64,000 bases of DNA from Oribacterium sp. KHPX15 (GCF_900107835.1 NZ_FNRG01000009.1:1-64000), one strand, 5' to 3'; positions 51,633 through 60,995 are shown, numbered from the stretch's first letter. The notes: generated from the sequence alone by a model not told the origin. Made by a program: numbers and translations.

Positions 51633-51722
51633 TTTTCTCCTTTATATGATAATTATATTGTGCCTGGTTCAGTTTCAGGTCCCGGCATCCTTCTGCAAAA
51701 CAGAGCTATCTGACCAAAACCC

Positions 51723-51787
51723 AACCTGTTCCGATTTAACTATCAGCTGAAATCAATTTGTTCCGATTTAATTGTCAGCTGAAATCT
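51723..51787 (-). repeat. Tandem duplication across the fchA stop
   Basis: Two 32-base units (TGTTCCGATTTA...TCAGCTGAAATC at 51727-51754 and 51759-51786). The inner one contains the last codons and TGA of the fchA-like gene, the outer one lies in the 3' flank. Only three to four differences separate them. Confidence 0.8.
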
Positions 51788-52455
51788 ACTTTATTTCTTT
51801 CTATTTTATCCCCATCATCATACTTTTGTTTAATGGTGCTTTCAACCTGTTCATAGATGAGTCTCGCTCTGGAGGTTCCGTCCAGAAGCAGCTTTCTTGC
51901 ATATTCATTGAGCTCAATCATGCGGTTAGTGTTTTTCATCATTTTGGTATTGATGTAAACATTCATCACAGCTCCTTCGATGGCTGTATTCAAAAATGAA
52001 ACTCCCACTCCAACGTCACTAAGCATAAGCTTTGAGCCGTTATCCGCTAGCTGCTGCATATAGATAAGAGCTTCACAGGCTTTTTCCATAACTTTTATGG
52101 GTGTCATGGAAGCATTGGACAGGCAGGTTTCGAGAGTTGTTTCCTTATAATCTTTTTCCTCCACTGTGTCCTCGGGAAGTCCGTAGGCTTTGCTGAGGGG
52201 ATAGAACACTTCTTCATCTTCATCTGAAAGCTTCAGAAAATCCTCTCTCAGTTTAGTGAGTTTTTCCTGTATCCTGATAAGCTCCGGCTCAAAGTCAGCG
52301 TACTTCTTTTTACCGCTTGTGAATGCACAGACCATAAGTCCGAGGCTTACGCCATAGGCTCCTGAAAGTGCACTGGCGCCTCCCCCTCCCGGGACCGATT
52401 CCTTCGCCCCGAGCTTAGACAGATATTCTTTTAATACTGTATCTCCTGCTGTCAT
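51775..52455 (-). CDS. fchA: Formiminotransferase-cyclodeaminase family protein (FchA type)
   Basis: A 226-residue helical protein of the cyclodeaminase/cyclohydrolase family, acting in one-carbon metabolism as methenyl-THF cyclohydrolase or in formimino-THF deamination. Motifs: SVPGGGGASALSGAYGVSLG and MVCAFTSGKKKYADFE. The start at 52455 is preferred because GGAGG lies eight bases upstream of that ATG; the ATG at 52470 lacks a ribosome site. It is 142 bases before folD. The 3' end is duplicated. No FtcD transferase domain is fused. Confidence 0.88.
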   Translation of the reverse strand: MTAGDTVLKEYLSKLGAKESVPGGGGASALSGAYGVSLGLMVCAFTSGKKKYADFEPELIRIQEKLTKLREDFLKLSDEDEEVFYPLSKAYGLPEDTVEEKDYKETTLETCLSNASMTPIKVMEKACEALIYMQQLADNGSKLMLSDVGVGVSFLNTAIEGAVMNVYINTKMMKNTNRMIELNEYARKLLLDGTSRARLIYEQVESTIKQKYDDGDKIERNKVDFS

Positions 52456-52740
52456 GTCCTGATCCTCCATAATTAAATTATCAGCGATATAATCTACATT
52501 TACATGTCAGATATAGATTTAAAGATAATGCTTATACAGAGCCCTTAAGCTATGAACAAGTTTGTCAGATAGTATGGCTCAAAAAGCGGCATTAACAGAT
52601 GAGGAAAGTATAACGGATATTTTATTAAAGTAGCAAGCATCATTGCTATATTTAATGCTCATATACATGTTAACCAAATATCATGTATATTTCCTTTTAA
52701 ATATCTATATCTTGTATGCCAAAAAGTCCATTCCAAAACA

Positions 52741-52769
52741 TTGCAAGAAAAGTCAACTAATGACATAAT
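52741..52769 (+). promoter_or_regulatory. Possible promoter of the ECF S component gene
   Basis: TTGCAA (52741-52746), 17-base spacer, CATAAT (52764-52769), 88 bases before the ATG. The rest of 52456-52740 holds AT-rich divergent regulatory sequence and a 19-codon frame at 52574 that I do not accept as a gene. Confidence 0.4.
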
Positions 52770-52857
52770 GAAATTGCACGATACTTTGCATTGGACTCCG
52801 TACGATAGTCGTTCGGCAGATGCCTTATAAGTCAAAGACCGTAGCAGGAGGATAAAA

Positions 52858-53544
52858 ATGAATAATAATGTATCAACTTCAACCACTCAGTCACAGGTTG
52901 GTATCAATGTTTCCGGCAAGGTGCGTGACCTTTCCATCATGTCAATGTTTACAGCCATTGTGCTGATCATGGCATTCACCCCGTTTGGCATCATTGACCT
53001 GCCTCTCATCAAAGCTACTATCTTACATGTGCCGGTCATCATCGGCGGAATCCTTATGGGACCTAAGAAGGGTGCTTTCCTTGGATTCCTTTTCGGAGCA
53101 ACAAGTCTTTTTAAGAACATCATGGCTCCAAGTATCCTTTCATTTGCATTTACACCGACAGTTCCTGTTCCGGGTCTTTCACACGGATCACCATGGGCTC
53201 TGTTCATATGTTTTGTACCTCGTATGCTTGTTGGTGTTACACCATGGCTTGTTTACAAAGCATTCAGCAAGGTTCTTCCCAAGATGAATGATGCAATCCG
53301 CTTTGCTGTTCTGGTTTTATGCGGCGCTGTGGGAGCTTTCACAAACACAGGTCTTGTTATGGGCACCATCTATGTGGTATTTAAGAATGCTTATGCCGCA
53401 GCCAATAACATCCCGGTTGACCAGGTTCTCGGAGTGATACTTGGCATAGTATTTGGAAACGGTGTTCCTGAAATGATCGTTGCTGCTGTTATCGTTCCTA
53501 TCGTTGTGACAGCACTTATCAAATCACGAATTGCAGCAAAATAA
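52858..53544 (+). CDS. ECF transporter S component, probable pantothenate uptake
   Basis: A 228-residue membrane protein with about six helices. N-terminal cytoplasmic part, then LSIMSMFTAIVLIMAFTPFG, LPLIKATILHVPVIIGGILM with GPKKGAFLGFLFGATSL and NTGLVMGTIYVVF, which are ECF S-component features. The gene ahead of coaX and coaBC suggests pantothenate (PanT) as the ligand, by context only. An AGGAGG site precedes the ATG. A strong terminator at 53566-53602 follows, so the coaX operon is expressed partly by its own or read-through transcription. Confidence 0.85.
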   Translation: MNNNVSTSTTQSQVGINVSGKVRDLSIMSMFTAIVLIMAFTPFGIIDLPLIKATILHVPVIIGGILMGPKKGAFLGFLFGATSLFKNIMAPSILSFAFTPTVPVPGLSHGSPWALFICFVPRMLVGVTPWLVYKAFSKVLPKMNDAIRFAVLVLCGAVGAFTNTGLVMGTIYVVFKNAYAAANNIPVDQVLGVILGIVFGNGVPEMIVAAVIVPIVVTALIKSRIAAK

Positions 53545-53565
53545 ATTTTATTAAATGATTAATTT

Positions 53566-53602
53566 ATACCAGTCAAATTTTATATTTGACTGGTATTTTT
53601 TC
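53566..53602 (+). terminator. Terminator after the ECF S component gene
   Basis: ATACCAGTCAAA (53566-53577) and TTTGACTGGTAT (53585-53596) with TTTTTT following. It stands before coaX, so coaX may be reached by read-through. Confidence 0.9.
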
Positions 53603-53634
53603 CGCCGGCAGTAATAGGCGGAATGAGGATTATT

Positions 53635-54411
53635 ATGAAAATTCTTTTGATAGATGTTGGTAATTCAAATATCGTTATAGGTGTTTTTGAAAATGGCACA
53701 AAGCTTTTTCAGGACAGAGCAGTTACCAAACAGAGATGGGATCAGCTTAGCTTCATGAATGAGCTTCAGACTATCCTTGATAAGAATTCTGTTTCTCCTT
53801 CGGAGATTGAGGGTTCCATAATATCTTCGGTTGTGCCGGACATTAACCCTATACTTGTTTCCGCGATAAAGAGACTTATAGGAAAGGTACCGAAGATTGC
53901 AAGCAAACAGAACATTGACATCCCTGTCAGAAATTACGATATGTCTCTTCTCGGCATGGACAGACTTGTGGATATGCTGGCTGCGGTTACAAAATATGGT
54001 GCTCCCGTAATGGTTTATGATCTCGGTACCTGTACCACCATGTCCACCATCGATAGTGAGGGTTATTTCATTGGCGGCATGATTTCGGCAGGGATACAGC
54101 TGAGCCTGGATGCTGAAGCAGAAAAGACTGCCCAGCTTCCGAAGCTCACTGCTGATGCACCTGAAAAGCTCTTGGGGGATGACACGGTTTCGTGTATGAT
54201 TAACGGAGAAGTCATTGGCACAGCTGCCATGATCGACGGAATTCATGACCGGGTGGCTGAGGAGATTGGTCTCCCAAAGAATAAACTACCTCTGGTTCTC
54301 ACAGGGGGACTGGGAAAACTTATCCTGCCTTGGCTGAAGAACGAGGTCTGTTTTGAACCGGATCTATTGCTGAACGGTCTCGAAATACTGTATCACAAGA
54401 CCATCAAATAA
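53635..54411 (+). CDS. coaX: Type III pantothenate kinase
   Basis: First step of CoA synthesis, 258 residues, acetate kinase fold. Motifs: LLIDVGNSNIVIGVF, GMDRLVDMLAAVTKYG, VYDLGTCTTMSTID and GGMISAGIQLSLDA. The ATG at 53635 follows a GAGG at good spacing. It is 21 bases before coaBC in the same direction. Type III enzymes are not inhibited by CoA and need monovalent cation. Confidence 0.95.
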   Translation: MKILLIDVGNSNIVIGVFENGTKLFQDRAVTKQRWDQLSFMNELQTILDKNSVSPSEIEGSIISSVVPDINPILVSAIKRLIGKVPKIASKQNIDIPVRNYDMSLLGMDRLVDMLAAVTKYGAPVMVYDLGTCTTMSTIDSEGYFIGGMISAGIQLSLDAEAEKTAQLPKLTADAPEKLLGDDTVSCMINGEVIGTAAMIDGIHDRVAEEIGLPKNKLPLVLTGGLGKLILPWLKNEVCFEPDLLLNGLEILYHKTIK

Positions 54412-54432
54412 AAACTTCAGGAAGGAGTATTT

Positions 54433-55629
54433 ATGCTTAAAGGTAAAAATATTTTGTTGGGAGTAACCGGCGGGATTGCTGCTTACAAGGCCGCTGACAT
54501 TTGCTCAAGATTGGTTAAGAACCATGCCAATGTTGACGTCATCATGACCGAGCATGCCCTGAACTTCATCACTCCCAATACTTTCGAAGCATTGTGCCAC
54601 AATAAGGTGGTAACAGATACCTTTGACAGAAACCACCCCTGGGAGGTTGAGCATATTGCCCTGGCGGATAAGGCGGATTGTGTCATCATTGCCCCTGCCA
54701 CCGCCAATATAATCGGAAAGCTGGCAAACGGCATAGCTGATGACATGCTGACAACTACTCTCATGGCCTGCGAATGTCCCAAGCTTATCGCTCCTGCCAT
54801 GAATACCAAGATGTGGAATAATCCCATACTTCAGGACAATCTGAAGAAGCTCAAGCATTACGGATGGACTGTTATCGAACCCGCGTCAGGACATCTTGCA
54901 TGCGGTACAGAAGGTGCCGGAAAGCTTGAAGATCCATCTGTGATAGTTGACTGGGTCATCAATCAGGCGGCCTGCGAAAAGGATATGAAGGGGCTCAGCG
55001 TCATGGTCAGTGCCGGACCTACATGTGAAGATCTGGATCCTGTACGTTTTCTTACCAATCGTTCCTCCGGCAAGATGGGCTACAGCATAGCTTCAGCCGC
55101 TGCCGCAAGAGGTGCAGAAGTTACTCTGGTAAGCGGGCCTGTGAACCTTCCTCATCCTGCAAATGTCAAGGTTGTTAACATCAGAAGTGCCGCTGACATG
55201 TACGAGGCAATCACCTCTCGTCAGAAGGATACGGATATCATCATCAAAGCGGCTGCCGTAGCAGATTACAGACCGGCTACCGTTGCAGATAACAAGCTAA
55301 AGAAGAAGGATGACGGATCTGATCTCTCACTTCCTTTGGAAAGAACAGATGATATACTGAAATATCTCGGAAAACACAAAAAGAAAGGCCAGTTCCTTTG
55401 CGGTTTTTCAATGGAAACCGAGAACATGATTGAAAACTCCAGAAAGAAGCTTGAAAAGAAAAACCTGGACCTCATCGCCGCAAACAACGTTAAAGTCGAA
55501 GGCGCCGGCTTCCAGGGCGACACCAACGTCCTCACATTGATCTCACATGATTCGGAAGTTGAACTCCCACTGCTTTCAAAATGGGATGCAGCAAACAGGT
55601 TGCTGGATGAGATCATGAAGCTTCGCTAA
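54433..55629 (+). CDS. coaBC: Bifunctional phosphopantothenoylcysteine decarboxylase/phosphopantothenate-cysteine ligase
   Basis: Second and third steps of CoA synthesis, 398 residues. CoaC half: GVTGGIAAYKAADI, flavin motif APAMNTKMW. CoaB half: GPTCEDLDPVRFLTNRSSGK and KKKDDGSDLSLPLERTDDIL with NDxLxxL-type ends. AAGGAG precedes the ATG. Its 3' end is 18 bases before the palindrome at 55647-55696 and it converges with argD. Confidence 0.96.
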   Translation: MLKGKNILLGVTGGIAAYKAADICSRLVKNHANVDVIMTEHALNFITPNTFEALCHNKVVTDTFDRNHPWEVEHIALADKADCVIIAPATANIIGKLANGIADDMLTTTLMACECPKLIAPAMNTKMWNNPILQDNLKKLKHYGWTVIEPASGHLACGTEGAGKLEDPSVIVDWVINQAACEKDMKGLSVMVSAGPTCEDLDPVRFLTNRSSGKMGYSIASAAAARGAEVTLVSGPVNLPHPANVKVVNIRSAADMYEAITSRQKDTDIIIKAAAVADYRPATVADNKLKKKDDGSDLSLPLERTDDILKYLGKHKKKGQFLCGFSMETENMIENSRKKLEKKNLDLIAANNVKVEGAGFQGDTNVLTLISHDSEVELPLLSKWDAANRLLDEIMKLR

Positions 55630-55646
55630 TTATATTCTATAAAAGC

Positions 55647-55696
55647 TAATCCACAGGAGACGGTTTTCTTATAAAGGAACCGTCTCCTGTGGATTA
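55647..55696. repeat. 50-bp palindrome, copy 3 of the CCACCGGG family
   Basis: Arms CCACAGGAGACGGTT (55651-55665) and AACCGTCTCCTGTGG (55678-55692) enclose 12 bases, with TAAT/ATTA extending the stem at each end. It lies between the convergent coaBC and argD 3' ends and may end both transcripts. Confidence 0.88.
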
Positions 55697-55748
55697 TATG
55701 ACCTAATAATTTGATATGAGTCATGTACAGATACTGTTATTGATCACT

Positions 55749-56990
55749 TCAACTGAGACCGGCAAACACTGCTTCCAGCTTTTCCTGCATCTCGTTTACA
55801 TGCTCTCTTTCGATAACAAGAGGCGGTACGAAACGGATGGTGTTGTGTTCTGCCGAAATGAGGATCAGCTTCTGCTCGAGCAGGGCTTTCTTCACGATTT
55901 CACCAACCTTTACTCCTTCCGCAAATTCAAGTCCCTGGATAAGACCCTTTCCTCTGTGGTCAACCACCAGATCAGGGTATTTTTCCTTAATCTCCTCGAG
56001 AGCCTTCCAGAGATGCTCTCCCATCTTCTTTGCGTGTCCCGGAATGTCTGCTTCTTTAAATACATCCAGAACTGCTGAAGCAACCGCACAAACAAACGGA
56101 TTTCCGCCGTAGGTGGATCCGTGATCACCTGGCTTCATGGCCTCTGCAGCTTCCCCGCAGGCAAGGAAAGCGCCGATGGGAACTCCGTTACCAAGGGCCT
56201 TTGCCACTGTCATGACATCCGGCTTCACATCGTACTCCTGCCATGCGAAAAGATATCCGGTACGTCCCATTCCGCACTGGATCTCATCCAGAATAAGAAG
56301 GAGATCATTTTCATCACAGAGCTTTCTCACGCCTTTAAGGAACTCCTCTGTGGCAGGATATATTCCGCCCTCACCCTGGAATGTTTCCATGATGATGGCT
56401 CCGGTGTTTTCATTGATAAGAGCCTTGACCGAATCAAGGTCGTTGTAGATTGCGAACTTAACTCCTCCGATTAGCGGCTCAAAAGGCTCGCGATAATGAT
56501 CCTTACCTGTCACGCTGAGAGCACCCATACTTCTTCCATGGAAGGAACCCTGCATGGCGATGATCTCGCAGCCCTTTTTTCCTTTGTTGAAATGATAACG
56601 GCGGGCGATCTTAAGTGCACCCTCTACAGCCTCGGTTCCCGAATTAGTAAAGAATACCTTGTCCATTCCGGTCATTTCGGTAAGCTTCTCCGCAGCTTCC
56701 ACAGCCGGTTCGTTATAAAACAGATTTGATGTGTGAAGAAGTCCCTTGTCTATCTGAGACTTCATCGTATGGTTCAGAAGATCGTTGCCGTATCCAAGAC
56801 CGCAAACTGAAATTCCTGCTCCGAAATCCAGATACTTATTATCGCCTACATCGTAGAGATAAACTCCTTCTGCATGATCAAATGCAACCTGAAAACGATT
56901 ATAGGTCTTGTAAAATACTTTGTCTCCGTCATTTATGACACGGTCATTTACTACGTTGCCTTTTACTATGGAATCATCCATAAACTTCAT
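55749..56990 (-). CDS. argD: Acetylornithine aminotransferase
   Basis: PLP-dependent aminotransferase of arginine synthesis, 413 residues. The PLP lysine is in TVAKALGNGVPIGAF; GTEAVEGALKIARRYHF and LILDEIQCGMGRTG are further class III motifs. The start at 56990 is preferred: GGAGGT lies six bases upstream; the ATG at 56996 abuts the ribosome site. It is 94 bases after argB, with a hairpin at 57038-57071 between. It may also work in lysine synthesis as DapC. Confidence 0.95.
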   Translation of the reverse strand: MKFMDDSIVKGNVVNDRVINDGDKVFYKTYNRFQVAFDHAEGVYLYDVGDNKYLDFGAGISVCGLGYGNDLLNHTMKSQIDKGLLHTSNLFYNEPAVEAAEKLTEMTGMDKVFFTNSGTEAVEGALKIARRYHFNKGKKGCEIIAMQGSFHGRSMGALSVTGKDHYREPFEPLIGGVKFAIYNDLDSVKALINENTGAIIMETFQGEGGIYPATEEFLKGVRKLCDENDLLLILDEIQCGMGRTGYLFAWQEYDVKPDVMTVAKALGNGVPIGAFLACGEAAEAMKPGDHGSTYGGNPFVCAVASAVLDVFKEADIPGHAKKMGEHLWKALEEIKEKYPDLVVDHRGKGLIQGLEFAEGVKVGEIVKKALLEQKLILISAEHNTIRFVPPLVIEREHVNEMQEKLEAVFAGLS

Positions 56991-57037
56991 TGTCATACCT
57001 CCGATACCGGGGTCTTTCCCCTCTGTATATATGCTTT

Positions 57038-57071
57038 AAGCGTCTCTCCAATTTTTCATGGAGAAACGCTT
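57038..57071 (-). other. Hairpin between argB and argD
   Basis: AAGCGTCTCTCCA pairs with TGGAGAAACGCTT across an eight-base loop. No T run follows on the minus strand, so it may be an mRNA processing or stabilising element of the arg transcript. Confidence 0.5.
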
Positions 57072-57083
57072 CATAATTCAATC

Positions 57084-57971
57084 TCAGTCAAATGCTTTAT
57101 CAATTGATTTCTCAATCATGGTTCCGATACCCTTATTAGTGAATATCTCAAGCAAGAGACAGTGAGGTACTCTTCCGTCAAGTATATGCACACTGTTAAC
57201 GCCCTTCTTCATGGCATCTATACAGTTCTGAAGCTTGGGAAGCATTCCGCCTCCGAGAATTCCGGAATCAATCATTTCCTGAGCCTCATCAAGGCTTAAT
57301 GTATGTATAAGGGAATTTTTATCTTCAAAATCTTTGTATACGCCCTCTACATCAGTAAGGTAAGCAAGCTTCTCGGCATGCATAGCTGCTGCAATGGCAC
57401 ATGCCGCATCGTCAGCATTAACATTGTAAGTCTGACCGTGATCATCAAAGCCTACAGGACAAATAACAGGTATAAAGTTATCATCCATGAGATCTTTAAT
57501 GACGGTGGTATCAACGTCTACAACCTCTCCTACAAAACCGATATCCTCTCCATTACTGTATTTCTTTACACACTTAAGAAGGTTTCCATCCTTGCCGGAG
57601 ATACCCACAGATTTACCGCCCAGGTTGTTGATGAGCTGTACAAGTGATTTATTGACCTTATTAAGCACCATCTCAGCGATTTCCATGGTTTCATCATCGG
57701 TAACTCTAAGTCCGTTTACAAATTTTGGCTCCTTGCCGACTTTGCTTATCCACTTTGAAATATCTTTTCCTCCACCGTGAACGATAATAGGCTTAAGTCC
57801 AACCAGTTTAAGAAGAGCCACATCCTGCATAACCTGCATCTTGAGGTTCTCATCTGTCATGGCTGATCCGCCATACTTTACGATAACTACCTTGTCCTGA
57901 AATTTCTGAATATATGGAAGTGCCTCAACCAGGGTTGCAGCCTTATTCATTATCTCCTGTGAAATGTCCAT
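57084..57971 (-). CDS. argB: Acetylglutamate kinase
   Basis: N-acetylglutamate phosphorylation, 295 residues, amino acid kinase fold. Motifs: [52 protein letters not shown]. The ATG at 57971 has GGAG before it and lies 10 bases after argJ. The N-terminal extension found in arginine-inhibited kinases (about 20 residues [20 protein letters not shown]) is seen. Confidence 0.96.
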   Translation of the reverse strand: MDISQEIMNKAATLVEALPYIQKFQDKVVIVKYGGSAMTDENLKMQVMQDVALLKLVGLKPIIVHGGGKDISKWISKVGKEPKFVNGLRVTDDETMEIAEMVLNKVNKSLVQLINNLGGKSVGISGKDGNLLKCVKKYSNGEDIGFVGEVVDVDTTVIKDLMDDNFIPVICPVGFDDHGQTYNVNADDAACAIAAAMHAEKLAYLTDVEGVYKDFEDKNSLIHTLSLDEAQEMIDSGILGGGMLPKLQNCIDAMKKGVNSVHILDGRVPHCLLLEIFTNKGIGTMIEKSIDKAFD

Positions 57972-57981
57972 CTTTTTCTCC

Positions 57982-59217
57982 TTACGTACGATATTCTGCG
58001 TTAATGTCTACATACTCATGTGTGAGGTCGCAGCCCCATGCGGTGGCTGTCTCAACGCCCTCGTTCATTTCAATAAGGGCTGTGACTTCCTGATATCCCA
58101 GGATCTCAGCAGCAAAATCCTCATCAAAATCAAGGGGTACTCCCTGTTTATAAACAGCTATCTTTCCTATATCATTAACGAAATACAGGTCCACCTTTTC
58201 AGGATCGAACTCTGCTCCGCTGTAACCCATGGCACAGAGGATTCGTCCCCAGTTTGCGTCTCTTCCGTAAATTGCTGCCTTTGTGAGGGTTGATGATACA
58301 ACGGATCTGGCTAATGTTCTCGCCTGATCCTTGTTTCTCGCCCCGACAACCTTTGCTGTGAAAAGGTGTGACGCTCCCTCTCCGTCTGCAGCCATTCTTG
58401 TGGCGAGGGTAGCATTAACCTGATGAAGAGCTGATCTGAATGTTTCGAAATCCTCATCATCGTCAATAATTTCTTTATTCCCCGCGGTGCCGTTTGCAAG
58501 GATCACACAGGTATCGTTTGTTGATGTATCACCATCAACGGAAATCATGTTAAAGGTATCAACGATATCTTCGCTGAGGGCTTTCTGCAGGAGCTCCTTG
58601 GAAATAGCAACATCTGTTGTCAGGAAGCAAAGCATGGTGCACATTCTCGGATGAATCATGCCGGAGCCCTTTGTCATTCCGCCGATATGAACCTTCTTGC
58701 CGTCAAGCTCAAACTCCACGGCAAATTCTTTGTTCACAGTATCTGTGGTCATAATGGCTTTGCTTGCCGAGGTTGCGTGAGCCTCATCGCTTTCGAGAAG
58801 CGGAATCATTTCAGAGATGGCATTAAGCATCTTATCTACTGGGAGCTGCATACCGATGACACCTGTGGAAGCTACCAGTACGGACTCTGCGGAAAATGTA
58901 TCTCCGAAGTGCTCTGCAACACACTTAGCTTCTGCTTTGCAGGCATCCATACCCTCTTTTCCGGTGCAGGCATTGGCAATTCCCGAATTTACAACTACTG
59001 CATGTACAGAATTTCCCGATGTGACAATGTTTTTATCCCACATTACAGGAGCAGCCTTTACAACATTGGATGTAAAGGTTCCTGCCACCGTGCAGGGTTC
59101 TTTTGAAAAGATCATGGCCATATCATCACGGCCTTTTTTCCTTATTTCAGCAGCATAGGAAGCTGCCATAAAACCTTTGGCGGCACATACACCGCCGTTT
59201 ATTGAAATCATACTCAT
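57982..59217 (-). CDS. argJ: Bifunctional ornithine acetyltransferase/N-acetylglutamate synthase
   Basis: Recycles the acetyl group, 411 residues. The start at 59217 ([20 protein letters not shown]) has GGAGG eight bases upstream; longer frames begin without a ribosome site. The self-cleavage site is [15 protein letters not shown], with the nucleophilic Thr present but Cys in place of the usual Ala before it. [11 protein letters not shown] and DANWGRI are other ArgJ signatures. It begins the argJ, argB, argD run. Confidence 0.94.
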   Translation of the reverse strand: MSMISINGGVCAAKGFMAASYAAEIRKKGRDDMAMIFSKEPCTVAGTFTSNVVKAAPVMWDKNIVTSGNSVHAVVVNSGIANACTGKEGMDACKAEAKCVAEHFGDTFSAESVLVASTGVIGMQLPVDKMLNAISEMIPLLESDEAHATSASKAIMTTDTVNKEFAVEFELDGKKVHIGGMTKGSGMIHPRMCTMLCFLTTDVAISKELLQKALSEDIVDTFNMISVDGDTSTNDTCVILANGTAGNKEIIDDDEDFETFRSALHQVNATLATRMAADGEGASHLFTAKVVGARNKDQARTLARSVVSSTLTKAAIYGRDANWGRILCAMGYSGAEFDPEKVDLYFVNDIGKIAVYKQGVPLDFDEDFAAEILGYQEVTALIEMNEGVETATAWGCDLTHEYVDINAEYRT

Positions 59218-59404
59218 TAATAGAACCTCCGGAGTCAATTGAAAACTCTCATTATCTTCTGACTCTAAACAGTTATCATCATTATCTTCATAGCTTATGT
59301 ACAATCATGATTTATACGTGCTTGTATCATACCTACTTATAAAGATTAAATTTTCACTTTTAACCCAGGTTTACATTGACCGATTTAGGTCTGAATGTGA
59401 ACTC

Positions 59405-59489
59405 AGCTCTTCGGTTTACCGAGCCGAAGAGCTTCATTCTATGAGCAAACTCTCTATAATGCCTTATCGGGGTTTTCCGATAAAGGCAT
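59405..59489 (-). other. Two consecutive hairpins between argG and argJ
   Basis: AGCTCTTCGG/CCGAAGAGCT (59405-59433) and ATGCCTTATCGG/CCGATAAAGGCAT (59459-59489, one bulge). Neither has a T run on the minus strand. They lie 22 and 78 bases after the argG stop and upstream of argJ, so they could terminate weakly, process or attenuate the arg RNA. The rest of 59218-59404 is AT-rich with no gene. Confidence 0.5.
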
Positions 59490-59510
59490 CATACAAAGTT
59501 CTTACCGGAT

Positions 59511-60773
59511 TTATTTGTTATTTTGAAGGTTCTTAACCTCAAGCATCTTCATTGCACGTACCTTCTCGGGAAGACCGAATAAGGTGATGAATCCTGAAGC
59601 GTCGTGGTGATCGTAAAGATCTCCTGTTGTGAAGGACGCAAGAGACTCATTGTAAAGTGAATATGGTGAAGTTGTTCCTGCCTTTGTGATGTTACCCTTG
59701 TAAAGCTTAAGCTTGGTAACACCAGTAACATACTTCTGTGTTGACTCTACGAATGCCTGAAGAGCCTCACGAAGAGGATCGAACCACTTACCCTCATAAA
59801 CTACCTGAGAGTACTTAACATCAACCATCTGCTTGAATTCCATAGTCTGACGGTCAAGGATCAGCTCCTCGATCTGCTTATGTGCCTCCATAAGGATGGT
59901 AAGTCCCGGAGTCTCATAAACGCCACGGCTCTTCATACCTACTACACGGTTCTCAACGATATCGATGATTCCGATGCCGTTCTCTCCGCCAAGCTTGTTA
60001 AGCTCGATTATTATATCCTTAACAGACATCTTCTTTCCGTTAAGCTCAACGGGGATTCCTGCCTCCCATTTGATCTCCACATCTGTCACCTTATCCGGTG
60101 CTTTTTCGGGAGAGTTTGAAAGAACCAGCATGTGGTCGTAATTCGGCTCCTGTGAAGGATCCTCAAGCTCAAGTCCCTCATGTGAGATATGAACAATGTT
60201 TCTGTCGCGGCTGTATGAATTGTCCGCAGAGAATGTAAGAGGAATTCCCTTTGACTTAATGTAGTCGTACTCATCTTCACGTGACTGGAAGGTCCAGATG
60301 TCTGTCATTCTCCATGGAGCGATGATGTCAAGATCAGGAGCAAGAGCCTTGATGGAAAGCTCGAAACGGATCTGATCGTTGCCCTTTCCTGTAGCACCGT
60401 GGCAGATTGCCTTAGCGCCTTCCTTACGTGCAATGTCTACCAGCTTCTTTGCGATGGCCGGTCTCGCCATGGACGTTCCAAGTAAATATTTATTCTCATA
60501 TGTTGCATCTGCCTGAAGGCATGGTACAACGTAGTTGTCACAGAAATCGTCGGTAATGTCTTCGATGTAAAGCTTTGCAGCTCCGGAAAGCTTTGCTCTC
60601 TCGGCAAGTCCGTCGAGCTCATTGCCCTGTCCTACGTCTACACAGCAGCAGATTACTTCATATCCAAAGGTTTCTTTAAGCCATGGTACGATTGCTGTTG
60701 TGTCAAGTCCGCCGGAATACGCGAGTACTACTTTCTCGCCCTGTGTGTTGTTCTTTGGTGTAAGATTGCCCAT
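59511..60773 (-). CDS. argG: Argininosuccinate synthase
   Basis: Joins citrulline and aspartate using ATP, 420 residues. The P-loop type motif is LAYSGGLDTTAIVPWL; GATGKGNDQIRFE and GRDTNIVH-like SRDRNIVHISHEG are present. The start at 60773 has AAGGAG seven bases upstream. An ArgR-controlled promoter is proposed at 60870-60923. The argH gene lies upstream in the same direction. Confidence 0.97.
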   Translation of the reverse strand: MGNLTPKNNTQGEKVVLAYSGGLDTTAIVPWLKETFGYEVICCCVDVGQGNELDGLAERAKLSGAAKLYIEDITDDFCDNYVVPCLQADATYENKYLLGTSMARPAIAKKLVDIARKEGAKAICHGATGKGNDQIRFELSIKALAPDLDIIAPWRMTDIWTFQSREDEYDYIKSKGIPLTFSADNSYSRDRNIVHISHEGLELEDPSQEPNYDHMLVLSNSPEKAPDKVTDVEIKWEAGIPVELNGKKMSVKDIIIELNKLGGENGIGIIDIVENRVVGMKSRGVYETPGLTILMEAHKQIEELILDRQTMEFKQMVDVKYSQVVYEGKWFDPLREALQAFVESTQKYVTGVTKLKLYKGNITKAGTTSPYSLYNESLASFTTGDLYDHHDASGFITLFGLPEKVRAMKMLEVKNLQNNK

Positions 60774-60869
60774 ATCTTTTCTCCTTTTCAAAACTTTTTG
60801 ACTTTACAGGTTATCCTGTGAAGTGTGGTAAGTACTTCTTCAAAAAGCATTTACTTAACTGCTGTTTGG

Positions 60870-60898
60870 ATAATACGCTTTCTTGCATGAAAATGCAA
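60870..60898 (-). promoter_or_regulatory. Promoter of argG
   Basis: On the minus strand TTGCAT (60893-60898), 17-base spacer and TATTAT (60870-60875). The -35 box is inside an ARG-box-like palindrome (TTGCATGAAAATGCAA, 60883-60899 on plus), which suggests repression by ArgR. Confidence 0.6.
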
Positions 60899-60982
60899 GT
60901 GTTATTTGTATAAAAATGCATATTTAGTCATTTTATCTTGTATAAATCCTCATCCAATGCATATTTGTAGCATATTTATACA
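60883..60982. promoter_or_regulatory. Cluster of ARG-box-like ArgR sites
   Basis: Three or four AT-rich sites resemble the Bacillus/E. coli ARG box: TTGCATGAAAATGCAAG (60883-60899), TTGTATAAAAATGCATAT (60906-60923), CTTGTATAAATCCTCAT (60938 on) and TGTAGCATATTTATACAT (60966-60982). The first overlaps the argG -35 box. The matching regulator gene argR is at 41093-41542. Confidence 0.6.
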
Positions 60983-60995
60983 TCGTCAATGCATT

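Noticed and set aside
52574-52633. 19-codon plus frame MAQKAALTDEESITDILLK then TAG
   Set aside because: It faintly recalls the start of small spore coat (CotF-like) proteins, but it is too short, lacks a ribosome site and the frame beyond the stop is not convincing.
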